Source: Erodium maritimum (Eukaryota; Streptophyta; Magnoliopsida; Geraniales; Geraniaceae). Taken from it: a DNA stretch of 64,000 nucleotides. The position numbers were made by a program, and so were the translations under genes. Position 1 is the stretch's first letter. Every line of letters begins with the position of its first letter. Positions 23,404 to 36,099 of this stretch are shown here, piece after piece. The stretch is taken from contig OY997589.1 of the NCBI GenBank assembly GCA_963921825.1, positions 21,163,735 to 21,227,734 of the forward strand, given 5' to 3'. The notes below the pieces were generated by a model. The model was not told the origin of the DNA and ran no database searches. It saw nothing but the letters and a program-made list of their open reading frames with translations.

Positions 23404-24496
23404 TTATTAATGCTTTATTTAATTTTAATAAATGTCACTCAATACATTTAATTAAATACAAATAATGATATCATCTCATGAACAAGTAAATAAATAGGTT
23501 TATTATATAAAATATAATTTCTCTTATTTATTGAAGTCGAACCTCCAAAGTCCAAATCGTAGTGTGCTTTACTCTTATGTGTATGACCCTTTAGATTTCA
23601 CATGACGTTGGTAGTGAGACCAAAATTCGCATTTCGTCCACAAGTTATGGGTAACTCATAGCAAGGCTCATAACTACCCAAGTCATATAAATTTTACCTT
23701 TATCTTTGTCATAAACTGTTACCATAAGTATTTTTATCCTTTGTCAGTTTTGGCGATGCCATGACTGAACAAAAGGTATAGAAGTATCATCCTTATTCCA
23801 CTTTTGTCTTTGCATTTCTTGATCTCGAGTTTGGATCGTAATTGAAAAACTCCTTTATTCACTTGCATGACCATACTTTTGTCTCACAATCCTTACTCAT
23901 CAAGGGGGGCCCTTATGACATCTAACTTGTATTAGAGACACAAGTGACAAGTCCATATGACAATCACCTATATTCCTCATATGCACATCCATATCTAAGC
24001 ACAATATTTTTTACCATCTTATTATGAATAACGTTCGATTGTGTCAATGACATGAATTAGTATATATAGATAATACGGTGATTTCATGGTTTGAGGACTA
24101 ACATATACTTTTTGTAGTTGAGATATACTAATGTCTCATGTTCTATAGAGTATTCTTAAGGTGGGTCATCTTACATTAAACTCTTTAACATTTGTGATGT
24201 TGTCTCATATCTCTATATGTATGATCAGTACAATATGATCCTCCAATCAACCATCACATTAGCTCTAACTATCGATTTAGGCTAGGGATGAACAATAGAC
24301 TCACTCCTTTATTTATAAGAGTTCTACTATCGGGAAACGACACCCCGATATTCTAGACACTAGACAAAGTGGTATATTCATGTTAGTTAACATTACATCT
24401 TAATGAAAACTAAACGTTTTCCAACTTTTATTAACCACAAAGATGTTGTAATATGCCAATGTGGATTGTCCTAGGGCACAAAACCAAACAATTATG

Positions 24497-24982
24497 CCTT
24501 GATATATAAGAGAGTGAAAATAAAAAGGTGGAGTGAGAGACCGGGTAAGAAAGATCATTGTAAGAGAGAGAGGTGAGACTAGGAAAGTGAGTGGAAAAAT
24601 TGTAGGGGTACATATATATGTTTTAATTTTTAATGTTAATGTTAATGGAGGTAGTGTTCTAAAATTGTGGGAAAAAAATGAAAGGATCGGTATTAATTGT
24701 GGTAAGTGGTGACATGCAAGATAAAAAAATTAAACAGACGTGCAATATGAACTGTTGCTAGGATATCAAATTAAATCTACAATAGGGTTGAATAATGTGT
24801 ATTGAGACAATTTTTACTAGTTCACCACCAGTTTTGGGTTACCGAAATCAGTAATCACACCGGAAGCTTTTAGTTTACACATTTTCAATCTGAATCTGTT
24901 CAAAAGGCTTGTGACTAATGATTGGGACAAAATCACTAGTTGAGATGGATTTCGATTTTAAAATGGACATCCCAGTTTATGT
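24497..24982. other. Spacer between two inverted Copia LTRs
   Basis: 486 bp with no recognised gene or repeat. It would be the loop of a hairpin formed by the flanking LTRs. Confidence 0.5.
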
Positions 24983-26210
24983 TGTTGTTTTTTTGTGCTA
25001 GGACAATCCATATAGACATATTACAACATCTTTGTGATTAATAGATAAGGTGACAATCGTTTTATTACCGTTAAGTTGTAGTATTAATGAAACCTATGAA
25101 TAAACTATTTTCTATAAGGTATTAGAGAACATTTCTCTAATAATAGAACTCTTATAGATAAAGGTGTGAGTCTATTCACTCGTCCTTAGCCTAAACCGAT
25201 AGTTAGAGTTAGTGTGATTGTTGACTTGAGGATGAATACAGAGATATGAGTCAAAGTCATAGATGCCAAATAGTTTCACATTGGCCGATTCACCTTGAGA
25301 ATACTCTATAGAACATAGACATTACTATATCTCAACTACCTAAGTAGTTCTTCGTCTTACGACCATGACATCACCATGTGATCTACATGATGATGATATA
25401 CACCTTGACATAACTAAATGCATATCCTAAAACAAATGGTTATAAAGGTTATGCTCAGATTTGGATATGCACATTTGAAACATATGGGTCATGGTCATAG
25501 AGACTTGTCACTTGTATTTATACAAGTCAGATGTCATTTAAAGGGTCACTCTTGATGACTAGGATGTTTTTACAAGAAGCATGGTCATGCATGTGATTTT
25601 CACCTACATTCCTTACTCACGATCAAGTGAACTTGTAATACTGAATTAGAAAGGATGACGATTCTATTCCTTTATTCAGTCATGACAATCGCCAAACAAC
25701 AAGAGGATAAGACTACTCATGAAAACATGGTTTGACAAAAAAAATAGTCATTAATTCTATGATTTGGATCTTCATGTGCCTTGATAGGAGTTACACATGA
25801 CTCGTGGGTGAAACGTTTGTTTCATGTCACTACCAACGTCATATGAATCATAAACAATCACACACAAAGAGAAAGACCACAATGAAGTGAATGAAATGTG
25901 TTACGATAAAATAAATTAGTGAGAAATTATATGTTGATATAATACATCCCTTTTATTTAATCTTACACTTATAAGACAAGACCAATATTTGTATTTAGTT
26001 ATTAAAGACTATAGTAATTAAACTGAACAAATAAAGGGCTAAATATATAAATATTTAAGGGTTTGGCCAAATACCCTTAGGAGGTTCGGCCAACCCAGTA
26101 ATAATTATATATTTATAGTGTTAATTTATTAAAATAGAATTAAAGAAAATCCCAAATATTCCAGAAAATCTAGAATAAGGAATAATAGTTGGACTATGTC
26201 AAAGTAAAGT
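24983..26210 (+). mobile_element. Truncated Copia LTR (plus orientation)
   Basis: It begins TGTTGTTTTTTTGTGCTAGG and follows the reverse complement of 24490-22900 closely (GACAATCC, CATATTACAACATCTTTGTG, GAGAATACTCTATAGAACAT, CCACTACCAACGTCAT-like words), then stops near 26210 where LINE sequence begins. Same family as 22041-24490 but noticeably diverged from it, so the two are unlikely to be the LTR pair of one element. Confidence 0.7.
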
Positions 26211-26219
26211 AAGCCTCGT

Positions 26220-27255
26220 AAGCCCAAGCATCACAAAGCTCCATTTTGTGATGTTTGTGGGATTTGTTTTCTGAGAAAAGCTTCTAACTTCTGTGTGGTT
26301 TGTGGTTCTTCTCGGCTGATTGTGCAGGATGGAGGTCTTGTTGATTTGGATCGAAAAAATAGAGCCGGTAAGGTTGTGCCCTCCCCTGTAACGCTGAGTG
26401 TGAAGATTAAGGGACTGGGGTTGAAGATAGGTGACTCCACTCGTCGATCGAAACAACGCAAAGTAGATGTGAAACTAGTCCCTTTGGTAGTTGAAATCGA
26501 TCAGCGAACGTCTCATTCAGTTCCTTAAGATGAGATCGACAAGTTTTTGGGGACGGAAGCATCACCGTCCATGACGGGACCGGGTAGTTCTGTTTCTCCT
26601 CAGTTGGTTTCTCCAGCGTCATCGATGTTGGAGGGGGATTCGATTTGTACAAGGAGTTTGGGTAATAAGTTATTTGTTTGTAATCTTCCGTTTGATACAA
26701 CAGACGATTGGATTCGAAATATCTTCCGAGAATTTGGTGAAATAGTGTCAGCCATCCCGATCAAACGACTGAATAGAAAAGGCCGGTTTTTTGGTTTTGT
26801 GGATTTCAATTCGTCGTGTGCTACATAGAAGTCCATTGAGGGTTATGATAGATTAAAATACAATGATATTAGCTCGTCTAGAACAAGTCCCATTTCTGGT
26901 TAAACGATCTTCTACTTCAAAACAAAGCATGAACAGTCATGCATTAATTCGGGGCTCGGTTGTGAACTCTTGATATGTGCAATAGAGGAAGTCGTTTGGG
27001 AAGGAGGGTAGTCCTTCTTCCATAGTTTTAGGGAGGTCTGAATCAATTCAGAGTCGGACCAGTTGTGTGCGTGTGAAGGACTCGATGGAGATGGAGGTGG
27101 TTTCGTTTTCATGTTCTCAGGTCGGCCGGTGAAGATTCGTGTGACGGTTGCCTGGTGATTCGTTCTGATGATCGATCATTTGACAGAGATGATTTGGGCG
27201 AAGATCTCTAAATATCCAAGTCGTTCTCTCCGCGATCTCCGTGCATTTTCAAATG
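26220..27255 (+). pseudogene. LINE ORF1 fragment with RRM domain
   Basis: Plus-strand translation gives a Lys/Arg-rich N-terminal part (26295-26528, ending at a stop), then at 26661-26830 an RRM (LFVCNLPFDTTDDWIRNIF, then GRFFGFVDF) ended by a stop near 26826. The RRM is clearly related to that of the minus-strand retroposon at 20.9-21.0 kb. No ORF2 was seen in this orientation. The 3' limit near 27255, where minus-strand LINE sequence begins, is approximate. Confidence 0.55.
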
Positions 27256-27261
27256 CATGTT

Positions 27262-29890
27262 GCTTATCTAACTATATTAGTTCGGAAGCTTGGATTGGAG
27301 GTGAAGCCTAAAACAAACTGAATGCACTTTCCCCGATTGCACCCTATAAGATTGGATACTCCTAGGTACATCGAGGCCTCGAAATATTTTGGAATTCCCA
27401 AAATATAGCATAAGGCCAATCTGTTAGTTTGAAAGGTGTTAGAGCTGAAGCAAAGGGATGAATTGTCCCCATTGATCAATTGACCCGATAGCATCCCAAA
27501 CACTTGTAAAATTTCCCAAAGATTGGCTTCATCATGATGGTTCATCCGGTAGAAAATGTAAAAATCATATGCGACGTACATGTGAGAGACCCCGGAGCAC
27601 CCTTGGCAACTGATACCCCATGCAGCTTACCCTCCCTCTTCGCTTGTTGGAGTAAACAAGATAAACCTTCCATACAGAAGAACAAAACATATGGGGACAA
27701 CAGGCCATCCAGTCTGGTACCGCACCCCGGATAAAAGTCCCGCATAAAGTGATCACTTGATGAAACAACATAGAAGACTGAGACGAGACACGCTTCGATC
27801 AGTTTCAGCCATCCCTTCCCAAATCCACACCAGATCATTATCTCCAACAAGAACGACCACTCGACCCGATCATAGGCCTAGCTCATATCAAACTTAAGAG
27901 CCGTATAACCAACTGCCCCTAGGTCCTACGACGGATCTAGTGGATAACCTTGTAGGAAATGAAAATATTGTCTTGGATGGATCTACCCGGGATGTAGGCC
28001 CATTGATGCATCGAAATGAGAACCTGGAATATGGGCTTCAATCAGTTTGGTGATAAAATCCTGAAGATGACGCTACAAAGGGCAATAGAACGATTATCCA
28101 TAATTTTATTCGGGATGAGGACTAAAGTGGTGGCGTTTAACTCCGTAGAAAAATCCCCAATTCCACTACAACATGACAAAGTGGTAATCTGCATCCAGAT
28201 TGTGTCCTAGTATTTCTGGTAGAAATATTGATTCAGCCCATCCGGTTTACGGGACTTGTTCGGCCCCATCCAAAAAACTGTAGTATGAACTTCTCGGCCA
28301 TCCACCTGAGCTACAAGCTTTTGATTATGTTCCTCTAACACCTTGATCGTGACCTGAACCGGGATCTCAATCGAACTGCTCAAAGACGTCGTGAAGATAT
28401 CCCGTAAGTAGGTAATGATCAACTCCTTGTGTCCCATTTCCCAAAAAACTTAAGAACCCTACTCATTCTCCAACGATATAACCAAGCTCGTGCGACAACT
28501 TCGGGAAGCCACCGTATGAAAATACTTGGTGTTTCATTCTCCCCCTTCAACCACTGTTGCTTAGTCCTTTGACGCCAAAAACTCTCTTGGGTCTTGAGAA
28601 GGGTCTCGCATTGCTTCTATATAGCCTCCCTCTCCATTTTATCGGGGCAGTCAAGACGACCATTGATGATGGCTACATTGCAGGTCGTCTACAAACTGAT
28701 TGTCAAACCGAAACTTCGTCGAACGACTCAGGATAACGTCCTACTCAAGAGAAACGTACTTTGGCGTTTGATCCGAGGTTGAATACCCATCCTTAAGGAG
28801 CCAATCCTTCGGGAAATCATGGAGAAATCCCCCCAAGACTAGGCTCTAGTCCAGCTTGGTCTCAATTTGATTACAGTAGTCCATTCCCCTATGCCAAATG
28901 AATAAATGTCCTACCATGGGATTATCCTTCATTCCAATGGGTATGATAACATCACGAAAATATGCAATGAGTTGGGGCAGATACGGTCGCCCCTTGAGTT
29001 TTTGAGGGGTGAAGAATACCATTAAAATCCCCCAAAAGCATCAGACCTCCCACATGTTATCCCCCACAAGGGTTTGTAGGAGGTCTCACGTCTAATGCCG
29101 ACGTGATTGGTTAGCCTCCCCTTAAATCCCAGTGAGTATAATCTTTGATCCCTTCGCAGTTGTCAACAAATGTCGATGTGATGGGGGATCGCATCCCCAC
29201 ACGAATATTGAGACCATTCGTCTACATCATTGCTCCCCTTCTCTAGTGGCCTTCCGTCGCAATCCAGATGTCTCCAAGGCAGCCCAAATTCCTCCAGAGA
29301 TCCGCAAGGTCCCCATCTAAGAGTAATGTCATCGAGAGGAACAAAATCGATGGACAAAACCGTTGGATGAACAACTTCAGTTGGCGTTTATAGATTCATT
29401 TCTCATACCCTATAATTTCCATGCATGAATGTCCATCCTCCAAAATACGATCACAGTTCAAACCAAGCACCCAATTGACGACAAGCAGATTCCTAGAAAC
29501 AAACGATTCCCTCTAGTACGGTTACCCTAGACAAACAAGTCACAGACCGGACGACCCTATATAAAAACCCAACCGGAAATAGACCCGGCAAACTGACCTG
29601 ACGAACCAAACAGAAAAAAAAAATGGGGGAAAGGATCAAACTGACCAGACGGATGGAGGAAACTGAGTCACCCGAGATCGAGAAGCCTTGTTGTTGAGAT
29701 CGAGAGCCAGGGAGAGTTGTGCATAGACGTGCAGTCTCTAAAGATCCCGGAGAGACGATTGAGATAAAACGACCTAGAAGAAGATGGCCACTTACAATCT
29801 TAGACGATATAACAACAGCTGAAGGGTGAAGGCGACAACAACGACATAGGATTTTTTTCTCGTTTCTCCTCCCTTTGTTTTTTCTTACCA
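27262..29890 (-). pseudogene. LINE ORF2 remnant: endonuclease and reverse transcriptase (minus)
   Basis: From high to low coordinates on the minus strand: a 5'-UTR-like CT-rich stretch (29890-29500), endonuclease segments (RDVIIPIGMKDNPMVGHLF near 28930; SDQTPKYVSLE near 28760) and reverse transcriptase segments (VFWMGPNKSRKPDGLN near 28255; DGLLSPYVLFFCMEGLSCLL near 27675; NLWEILQVFGMLSGQLI near 27500; YLGVSNLIGCNRGKC near 27350). These match plant L1 ORF2 in order, but many frame changes and stops show long decay; the FADD box is not recognisable. The 3' end is missing at about 27262. Confidence 0.75.
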
Positions 29891-29914
29891 ATTTTTAACT
29901 AGTTTTTTTTCTCT

Positions 29915-30215
29915 CTTTGACTAAAAGGTGCAGAGATTTCATTAATAAGTAAATAGAGTAATTACATTGTATAGAGCCCCAGAAGGTCTCCTTACAAAAA
30001 AAAACTCTAGAACAATTGGACTGGTATAAACGGTGTGGAAAAAGTCATATAGGAGAACTGAAAGTAAACTAAGACGAAACCAATGAATGCTGCTCAAGGT
30101 GTTTCCTAGACGTTGCATACTCTATAGAGTACGACCGAACCTAAATCCGTTAGCTTCATAGGGAGGCTAGGCTCGAACCAGCGACCCCTCCCGAGGCCAG
30201 TCCCTGAAGCCATGA
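29915..30215 (-). mobile_element. Candidate tRNA-derived SINE or LINE tail
   Basis: On the minus strand, GGTTCGAGCC (30179-30170) matches a tRNA B box and TGGCTTCAGGG (30212-30202), 33 nt upstream, could be an A box. The segment ends in TTAATGAAATCTCTGCACC and an A-rich tail near 29905. It could instead be the 3' UTR of the ORF1 retroposon upstream of it. Undecided. Confidence 0.35.
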
Positions 30216-30289
30216 ATTCCTTTCATTTCTCTTCACGAGGTTGTTTCCCAGCCTTTTCTTGATCCTCCCGGGGTTCCCCTGTAGTGTCC

Positions 30290-31920
30290 TTCTAACCCAA
30301 CCTCCTTAGGTGCAACTTCCCCAATGGGGCAGGCTGCGTCTGAGGGTGGGTAGTTGGTACCCTGGACATTCCCCGCTGATCCACCACTTCCTGATGATTA
30401 GGTGGGATATGTGAGGTTACAATGGACCCCCTACTGCGAGGTGGTGGGGTCTTAGGTGGCATATCAGAGGTCAACGGTTCGAATCCTGAGAGACACTATG
30501 GTGACTTCCCCAAATCAGTCGCATACCTCTTGGTTGTCTGATCATGATGATATTCCAACAACGACTTGTCAAAGCGAGGAACACTTAACATCTCCCGATC
30601 ACATTCCTATGGCGTATGAATAATCCAACCATAATTGCCGCAGAAGGTCGACAGTTTGGTGTAAGTGAGAGAGCAACGGACCGGGTCACGAAATTCCTTA
30701 AAGCGTAGCAGGAGACTCCAACGGAGGGGATGGTCCACAGAGTGCCAGAAACGCAGTTTGACCGCTCCTCCACAACATTTCCCCCTTCATCACATGGCGT
30801 ATCCACAAAGGAACCCAAGACGGCTCTAATTGTTCCCACTGTCCTCACCAACGGTGGGATACCATGGGCATGGACCCATAGTTGCAGCCGGTTCAGAGTG
30901 GGAAGGTTCTTGGCCAACAGGTCGATGTCCCTAAGTAGGAGGGGGTGACCCTCAAAACAACATGGTTTGTTAGCCCAGATCCAAGAACGAGCCTCCTCGG
31001 TTGCAAAATAGAAACCAAAAACCCATGGGTCAATATCTTTGATGACCAGGTGATCTGCCGATCATCCCCATGCATTGGTAATGATCCATAGTAGTGTTTC
31101 CTTCCGGGGGAGACGTTGAGCCATGAGCTTCCCGACCATCACAAACTGTTGATGAGCTAGCACTCGAAGGTCCACAGATGCATCGGGGACCGGAATCTCC
31201 ATATCGTCCTCCTCCCCAATCAAGCTGGTAGACTAACTCTCTTGGATGCTCGCCATCGGAGAGAGTTTCGAATTGGGCGGGATCGGAACAGCCGAGGCAA
31301 GAATGGCCTCTAGTGGTGATGGAGGCAGTTCCCCTTGACGCAACAGAAAGGACGAGATGGGAGGGAGGGAAGGAAGGATCGGTATACGATCTACGTTCGG
31401 TAGTGGTAACGACACGCAAGGCGCAGAAACCTCCTACACACGCATGGACCTTTGATCCAAGAGGTACGGTACTAAAGCATGCACCGATTCGACGTAGCTT
31501 AGTGATTTAAAAGCCCCACCAAGGGTAGGAGGAGACGGCGGACGGTTGCTTACGACCGACACAAGTAGGGTTTTGGGTGGTCGACCCCTTTTTGGTGGCG
31601 TGTATAAGTTCTGGGGACGAGGACCCCGAGGAGGAACGACAGTCGCCGTAGATGGAGACAACAGAGGCAAATATGGGTTTAACGCCGGTACTGAGACCAT
31701 GGTCACAGGCTTTGGCTTCCTCTTCCCACGCCCTTTTAATTGGCTAATCACATCCATAGAGGGATGCGGTGTTGGAGCAGTTATCCCTTCACCCATTGGG
31801 GATGAAAGCGGTGAGGGGATAGGTGCGATGGTCATAGGGGCGGAAATTGTAGGTGGTGGTGACGACGTAAGTGGAATTGGGTTAGGGTTTCCTCAAAAGG
31901 AGCATACGACTGCGTGAAAA
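30290..31920 (-). pseudogene. LINE ORF1 remnant, DUF4283/zinc-knuckle type (minus)
   Basis: Minus-strand translation gives LNRLQLWVHAHGIPPLVRTV (30893-30834) and IRAVLGSFVD, the middle of the DUF4283 domain of plant LINE ORF1 proteins, then a decayed CCHC-like stretch (FCGNYGWIIH near 30640) and a Pro/Ser-rich tail with an AT-hook-like KRGRPPK near 31580 further upstream. Reading frames change several times. It may be the ORF1 of the same LINE as 27262-29890 or a separate ORF1-only insertion; the segment at 29915-30215 lies between them. Confidence 0.55.
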
Positions 31921-32124
31921 AATAGAATAAATTCGTAAACACATTATTTTTCGTGTTTTAAAAAGGTTTGATTACACTTCCCTTCTTCTTGTTAAGTATT
32001 TTTTTTTTCTTACATTCAATCTAAACCATCATTCGAACTACATATTGATTTTAAATAACTTTTTTATTAATCAATGATAATAACATATTTTAATATGAGT
32101 CCTTACCAATGAGAATAACAGATT

Positions 32125-32655
32125 TTTAAATCGTCCCCGCCCTGTGCCTCATCCCGTATCTTGCCCTACATTGACCCCGAGTTGACCCCGCCCTGCATTG
32201 ACCCCGCATTGACCCTGCCCCTCTCTTGTCCCGCGGGGCACGGGGGAGAACGGGGACTCCACGCCCCGTTCTCTCCCCACGGGAACATGGATTCCTCGCC
32301 CCGCGAGAAAAAAAATGCACATTTTAACATCATGTGTTGGTGAAATAAGCAAAAATCACTATTTGGCATTTTCAAACTAAGTTTTCTATCTTTTACGTGT
32401 AAAATATGAATAAGAAAATACATATCTAAACATAAGATATTATGTGACCTTCAAAAAGATGAGTTATTTTATTTTGTAATGTATTAATTCAGGGCTCCCT
32501 GTGGGGCGGGGAGTGCTTGCCCCGCCCCCTCCAAAATCCCTGTTTATCGCATCGTACCCCGCCCCGATTCAAAAATCCCCGCCCCGAACTCCCCTCGCGC
32601 GGGGCAGGGACGCGGGTCTTTGTCGGGACGGGGCGTTTTTCCATCCCTAGCCAAG
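32125..32655. mobile_element. GC-rich hAT-like non-autonomous element
   Basis: A block dense in CCCCGCCC/GGGGCGGGG words embedded in AT-rich DNA. The right end reads TTTTTCCATCCCTA (complement TAGGGATGGAAAAA), the usual terminal repeat of hAT MITEs of this GC-rich kind. The left end is diverged or lost and no 8 bp TSD could be confirmed. Confidence 0.5.
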
Positions 32656-34247
32656 ACTAGATAAAAGATTGTCGTACATGAGTTTTGTGGTTCTGATACC
32701 ACTTTGGGACTAGTAAGTGGAGAGGACCCGAGGCTCTCATAGGGAGCCGCATGGGAGTTTACCTCCCCTCGCTTGTGATGATGTATCTTTCCCGACTTGG
32801 GCTTCCCCTGTTAAGCTCGATTGTTGTGGGTCAAGCTTTGGTCTCTTATCCAACCTGAGGAGGTTCCTCTGGGTACCTGCCTCCCGAGCCTAATATTTTC
32901 ATTACTTCACTAGTTAGTGTGACCTAGTTCATGTGGGACCTCATGAAGATGTCGATATCCTAAAAATATGCCTATTTTGACTTGTGTTTTCTCCAACCTG
33001 GGCCTTTAGGGGACCCGTCTTAGATAACATTTTTTGACCCATGTAATGTTGGTGGAGGTAATTGGGTGTCATAGCCTCTTGACGTTGTGTGCCCCCTTAC
33101 GATGGGAGATTCGGAACAATAATACCAAAATTGAGACCACGACTTGCAAACTCCCCAGTGAGCCCTAGTGTCCCTTCGCATATGACGACTCATTACAGTG
33201 ATCCTTACCATAGTGGATCCGGATTGTCCAGCTCTCGAACAAAGAGGGTTGGGCCAATTGTCGCTTGTTGAGAAGCTGGACAGATCACTACGTCGTTGGT
33301 CCCCTGGTGCACCATCCTCAGGCCCACACTTGGTGCTGGACTATCTCCCCATCCTTATTTTAGTATTCGCTTCTCCTCCGTACCAAAATACCGTTTCTGT
33401 CAAGGTTCGCGTAAGGCATCGACCTTGAAGGCATCGCTATTCACACTTTTGCTCTCTTCCTCTAGAATTGTCACTCTCGATTTCCCGAATTCCAGATCCA
33501 CACAGACGAAGATCAGGACGAGTAGCTATCCTAAACCCACATAGATAAAGGAGAATACAAAAAACATCACGCCCTAGACGAATATGCTTCTTACAGCTGA
33601 AGACGCCCCAAACCCTAGACGGGGAAGGGTCGTCCTCTTCTCACTCCTGCCTCATGTCTTTATTTAGTTGATCAAATTTTGTCTTGTGCCCTAACTATCC
33701 AACTAGATACTTAATTCAACAACAAAAAAAAGCTTATACCGAAGCCTACCTCATGTAACGTGCATTGGTAACGATAGGACAGAACTTCTTGAAAAGAATC
33801 TCCCCATCATTGCATGCAGATATATGGATACCATTTATAAATTATATGTAGCAAAATGCACCACCTGGAAGTAGACTTATGGTGGTAGCAGCAGACAGAG
33901 AATCGAATAAAATGATGATATGGCCCATCTCATATGCATCAAATCTATAGATGAATTGTTCGGTAGCCTCATAAACGAACGATTTCTGTATGGGACACAA
34001 TGAGATGGATCCCGATTCATTTATGAAGAGTACAAAATAGAATTATGATATTATACCTTACGACGATTGGACATAACATACACATAAACAAGTTAAAAGT
34101 TCAAATTTATGATATATATTGACTATTTGTAACCCAATTACCAAAACAATCAACCAAGTATATCGTATGTATGAAGCATAGAACTAAGTTATAAGAATTT
34201 CATTAAGGTCCTAAATCATAATATTGCTACATGAAACACTCATATAA
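32656..34247. other. Intergenic, nothing assignable
   Basis: Mixed-composition DNA with short ORFs near 33090-33540 that resemble no family. It may contain old retroposon debris, but no terminal structure, tail or TSD was found. Confidence 0.4.
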
Positions 34248-34260
34248 ACGAGTAATGAAA

Positions 34261-35816
34261 TTAATTAACATTTGTAGTACTAATTAAAAATTCTCTCTCT
34301 CGTTCCAGGGCGGCTACAGATACAGTTTTGTCGCCGCTGAAAGTTTGGTGACCAATCAAGCTTCTTCTAGCTTGATATGTGTGTCCAATGAGTAGGTACA
34401 TGATCAGGGGATATTGACAGGTGGTGATAGGGAGGATTTCATAAGGACGATATCTATATGCGACGTAGGGTTGGGTGGTGATGCCGATGCGTAAAGGAAG
34501 TACGGCGAAGGTTTAACTTCTCATGAGGTATCTTCTGCTATTAGTGGGTCTCTTTTCAGGAGTGAAGTTTTGGCTCATGATGGAAGGAGAAGGGATCCGT
34601 GGTTTTGGTGTGGTTGGAGAGGTACTTGCTCTCAAGGGACTTGATCGGGGTGGTGAGTTGGGGACTGCGTAGATCTGGCCGCTATTGGCGATGCAAGGAG
34701 GCGTGGCAGTTGAGGGGCATGACGATGGCATTGGGCGCGGTGGTCATCCGTGGGTGCAGGGCGGGATCCAGGCGAGCCATGGCGGCGGAGCGGGGAGAAG
34801 CGAGGCACCTCCGGTGAGGCTCGTCATGGCGGTGCTGTTCTCGGTGGCGTTTGGAGAGATACGATATGCAGGTGGCTGGCCATCAATGGTGGCGGGCGTT
34901 GCAGAATACCGAGACGTTGTTGGTCGAGGTGACGTCGGGGTGATCTTGGGCGGACAAGACGGTGACAGTAGTAGCGGCGGAGGACAAAGTGGAGGCAGCG
35001 GGAGTAATCAGACGATGCTTCGATCCACAAAGGTTGTTCATCTGACTGCAGGGGGACAGGTACCGCAAGGACCTGGTCCTCAATCAGCGAAAGGAGGTAT
35101 CTGTCTGCTGGTAGTGTTGAGACGTTCAATGGTCCGACGCTAATCTTGAGCATTGACTTAGAGGGGCGTGCGGATTTCAATAGAGGGACAACATAAACAT
35201 CGAGGGGAGGAACGCACCCTCTCCTCGACCAATGAGGTCTTCGTGGTCCAGTGGGGGGGGGGGGGGCGTCTGCTAGTAACACCACCTCACTGGACGTAGG
35301 GTGGCATCGATTGCACCAGGTACCGGCACAACATTCTTCAATTAGATCGGGAACCATCAATTTTACTTTTTTAAAGGCCCTCATTATCATCATAGCGGAG
35401 ACGACGTCTTATGGCTCCTCGGGAGGATGCAAAATCCAATTGAGCCACTTCAGTCCCTGGTTACAAGGCTGCCCAGGCCGTCACTCTTGGGCTTCAGTAT
35501 TCTACTGGAGCACAACTCAGAGTCGATTTATGCCTGATCAGATCAAAGGATTTACTCGGCCCTACCCCCACAGTCTTCAGTCGTTGTACCGGTTGCTTCA
35601 GCGGCTATCGCAGCATTCTCATGTCGACACCCTTGAAACACTTCGGTGAAAGAGTAAGTTTCAATCTAGTAGTTTTCCCACGATGTGTGGATCGATTATT
35701 TTGTTTTCTTGCAATATTTTCAATTGTTAGTTGTCTTTCCTGGGTGACCTTTTTTGGGATTGTACCTCTGGAATTTTTTATTTATTAATATATTACTCTC
35801 GTTACCCGTAAAAAAT
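34261..35816 (+). mobile_element. Retroposon with 13 bp TSD and short A tail, content unrecognised
   Basis: A perfect 13 bp direct repeat ACGAGTAATGAAA flanks the segment (34248-34260 and 35817-35829), and the 3' end reads TTACCCGTAAAAAAT, as in LINE-mobilised elements. Inside, a Gly-rich ORF (34685-35143) and a G14 tract (35253-35266) occur; the coding signal is weak and no domain is recognised. It may be another ORF1-only or truncated LINE copy, or a retrocopy of an unknown transcript. Confidence 0.6.
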
Positions 35817-36099
35817 ACGAGTAATGAAAACAACTACCAGCTAACTTTATACAATCATCATATGTGGGATTAGAGCACATTATTTCACCGTACTCTCAAC
35901 CCCCAATATGCCCCATGTTACCCCCGATTTGGTGCTTGCAATTCTATGGATGGTGGTTCATCATTTGATGTTCATTAGAGACTTAGAGACCAATCAATTC
36001 AAAAATAATATAGATAACCTAATTTTTTTCCCTCTAATGAAACCTCACATTTATAGCCGCCACCTACCCTTCTTCGTTGTTCCCATCGGCTCCGGTCAT

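Larger units (their letters stand above)
22041..24490 (-). mobile_element. Solo LTR of a Copia element (minus orientation) with nested MITEs
   Basis: On its own strand it begins TGTTTGGTTTTGTGCCCTAG (24490) and ends TTTGTGAAACA (22041), flanked by the direct repeat ATTATG at 22035-22040 and 24491-24496. The start and the conserved end (GGAATTTCTTAATCGTGTGG, then GGGTACCTTGAC) are typical of long Copia LTRs. It is interrupted by AT-rich DNA and foldback MITE sequence between about 22.85 and 23.3 kb. It pairs as an inverted repeat with the LTR at 24983-26210. Confidence 0.75.

Noticed and set aside
22041-26210. Reading the inverted LTRs as the two ends of one element
   Set aside because: LTRs of one element are in direct orientation, and the left LTR has its own flanking direct repeat.
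34685-35143. 152-codon Gly/Ser-rich ORF
   Set aside because: Low-complexity composition and no start context or domain; kept only as content of the 34.26-35.82 kb retroposon.
34824-35393. 189-codon minus-strand ORF
   Set aside because: Antisense shadow of the GC-rich retroposon interior, with no recognisable domain.
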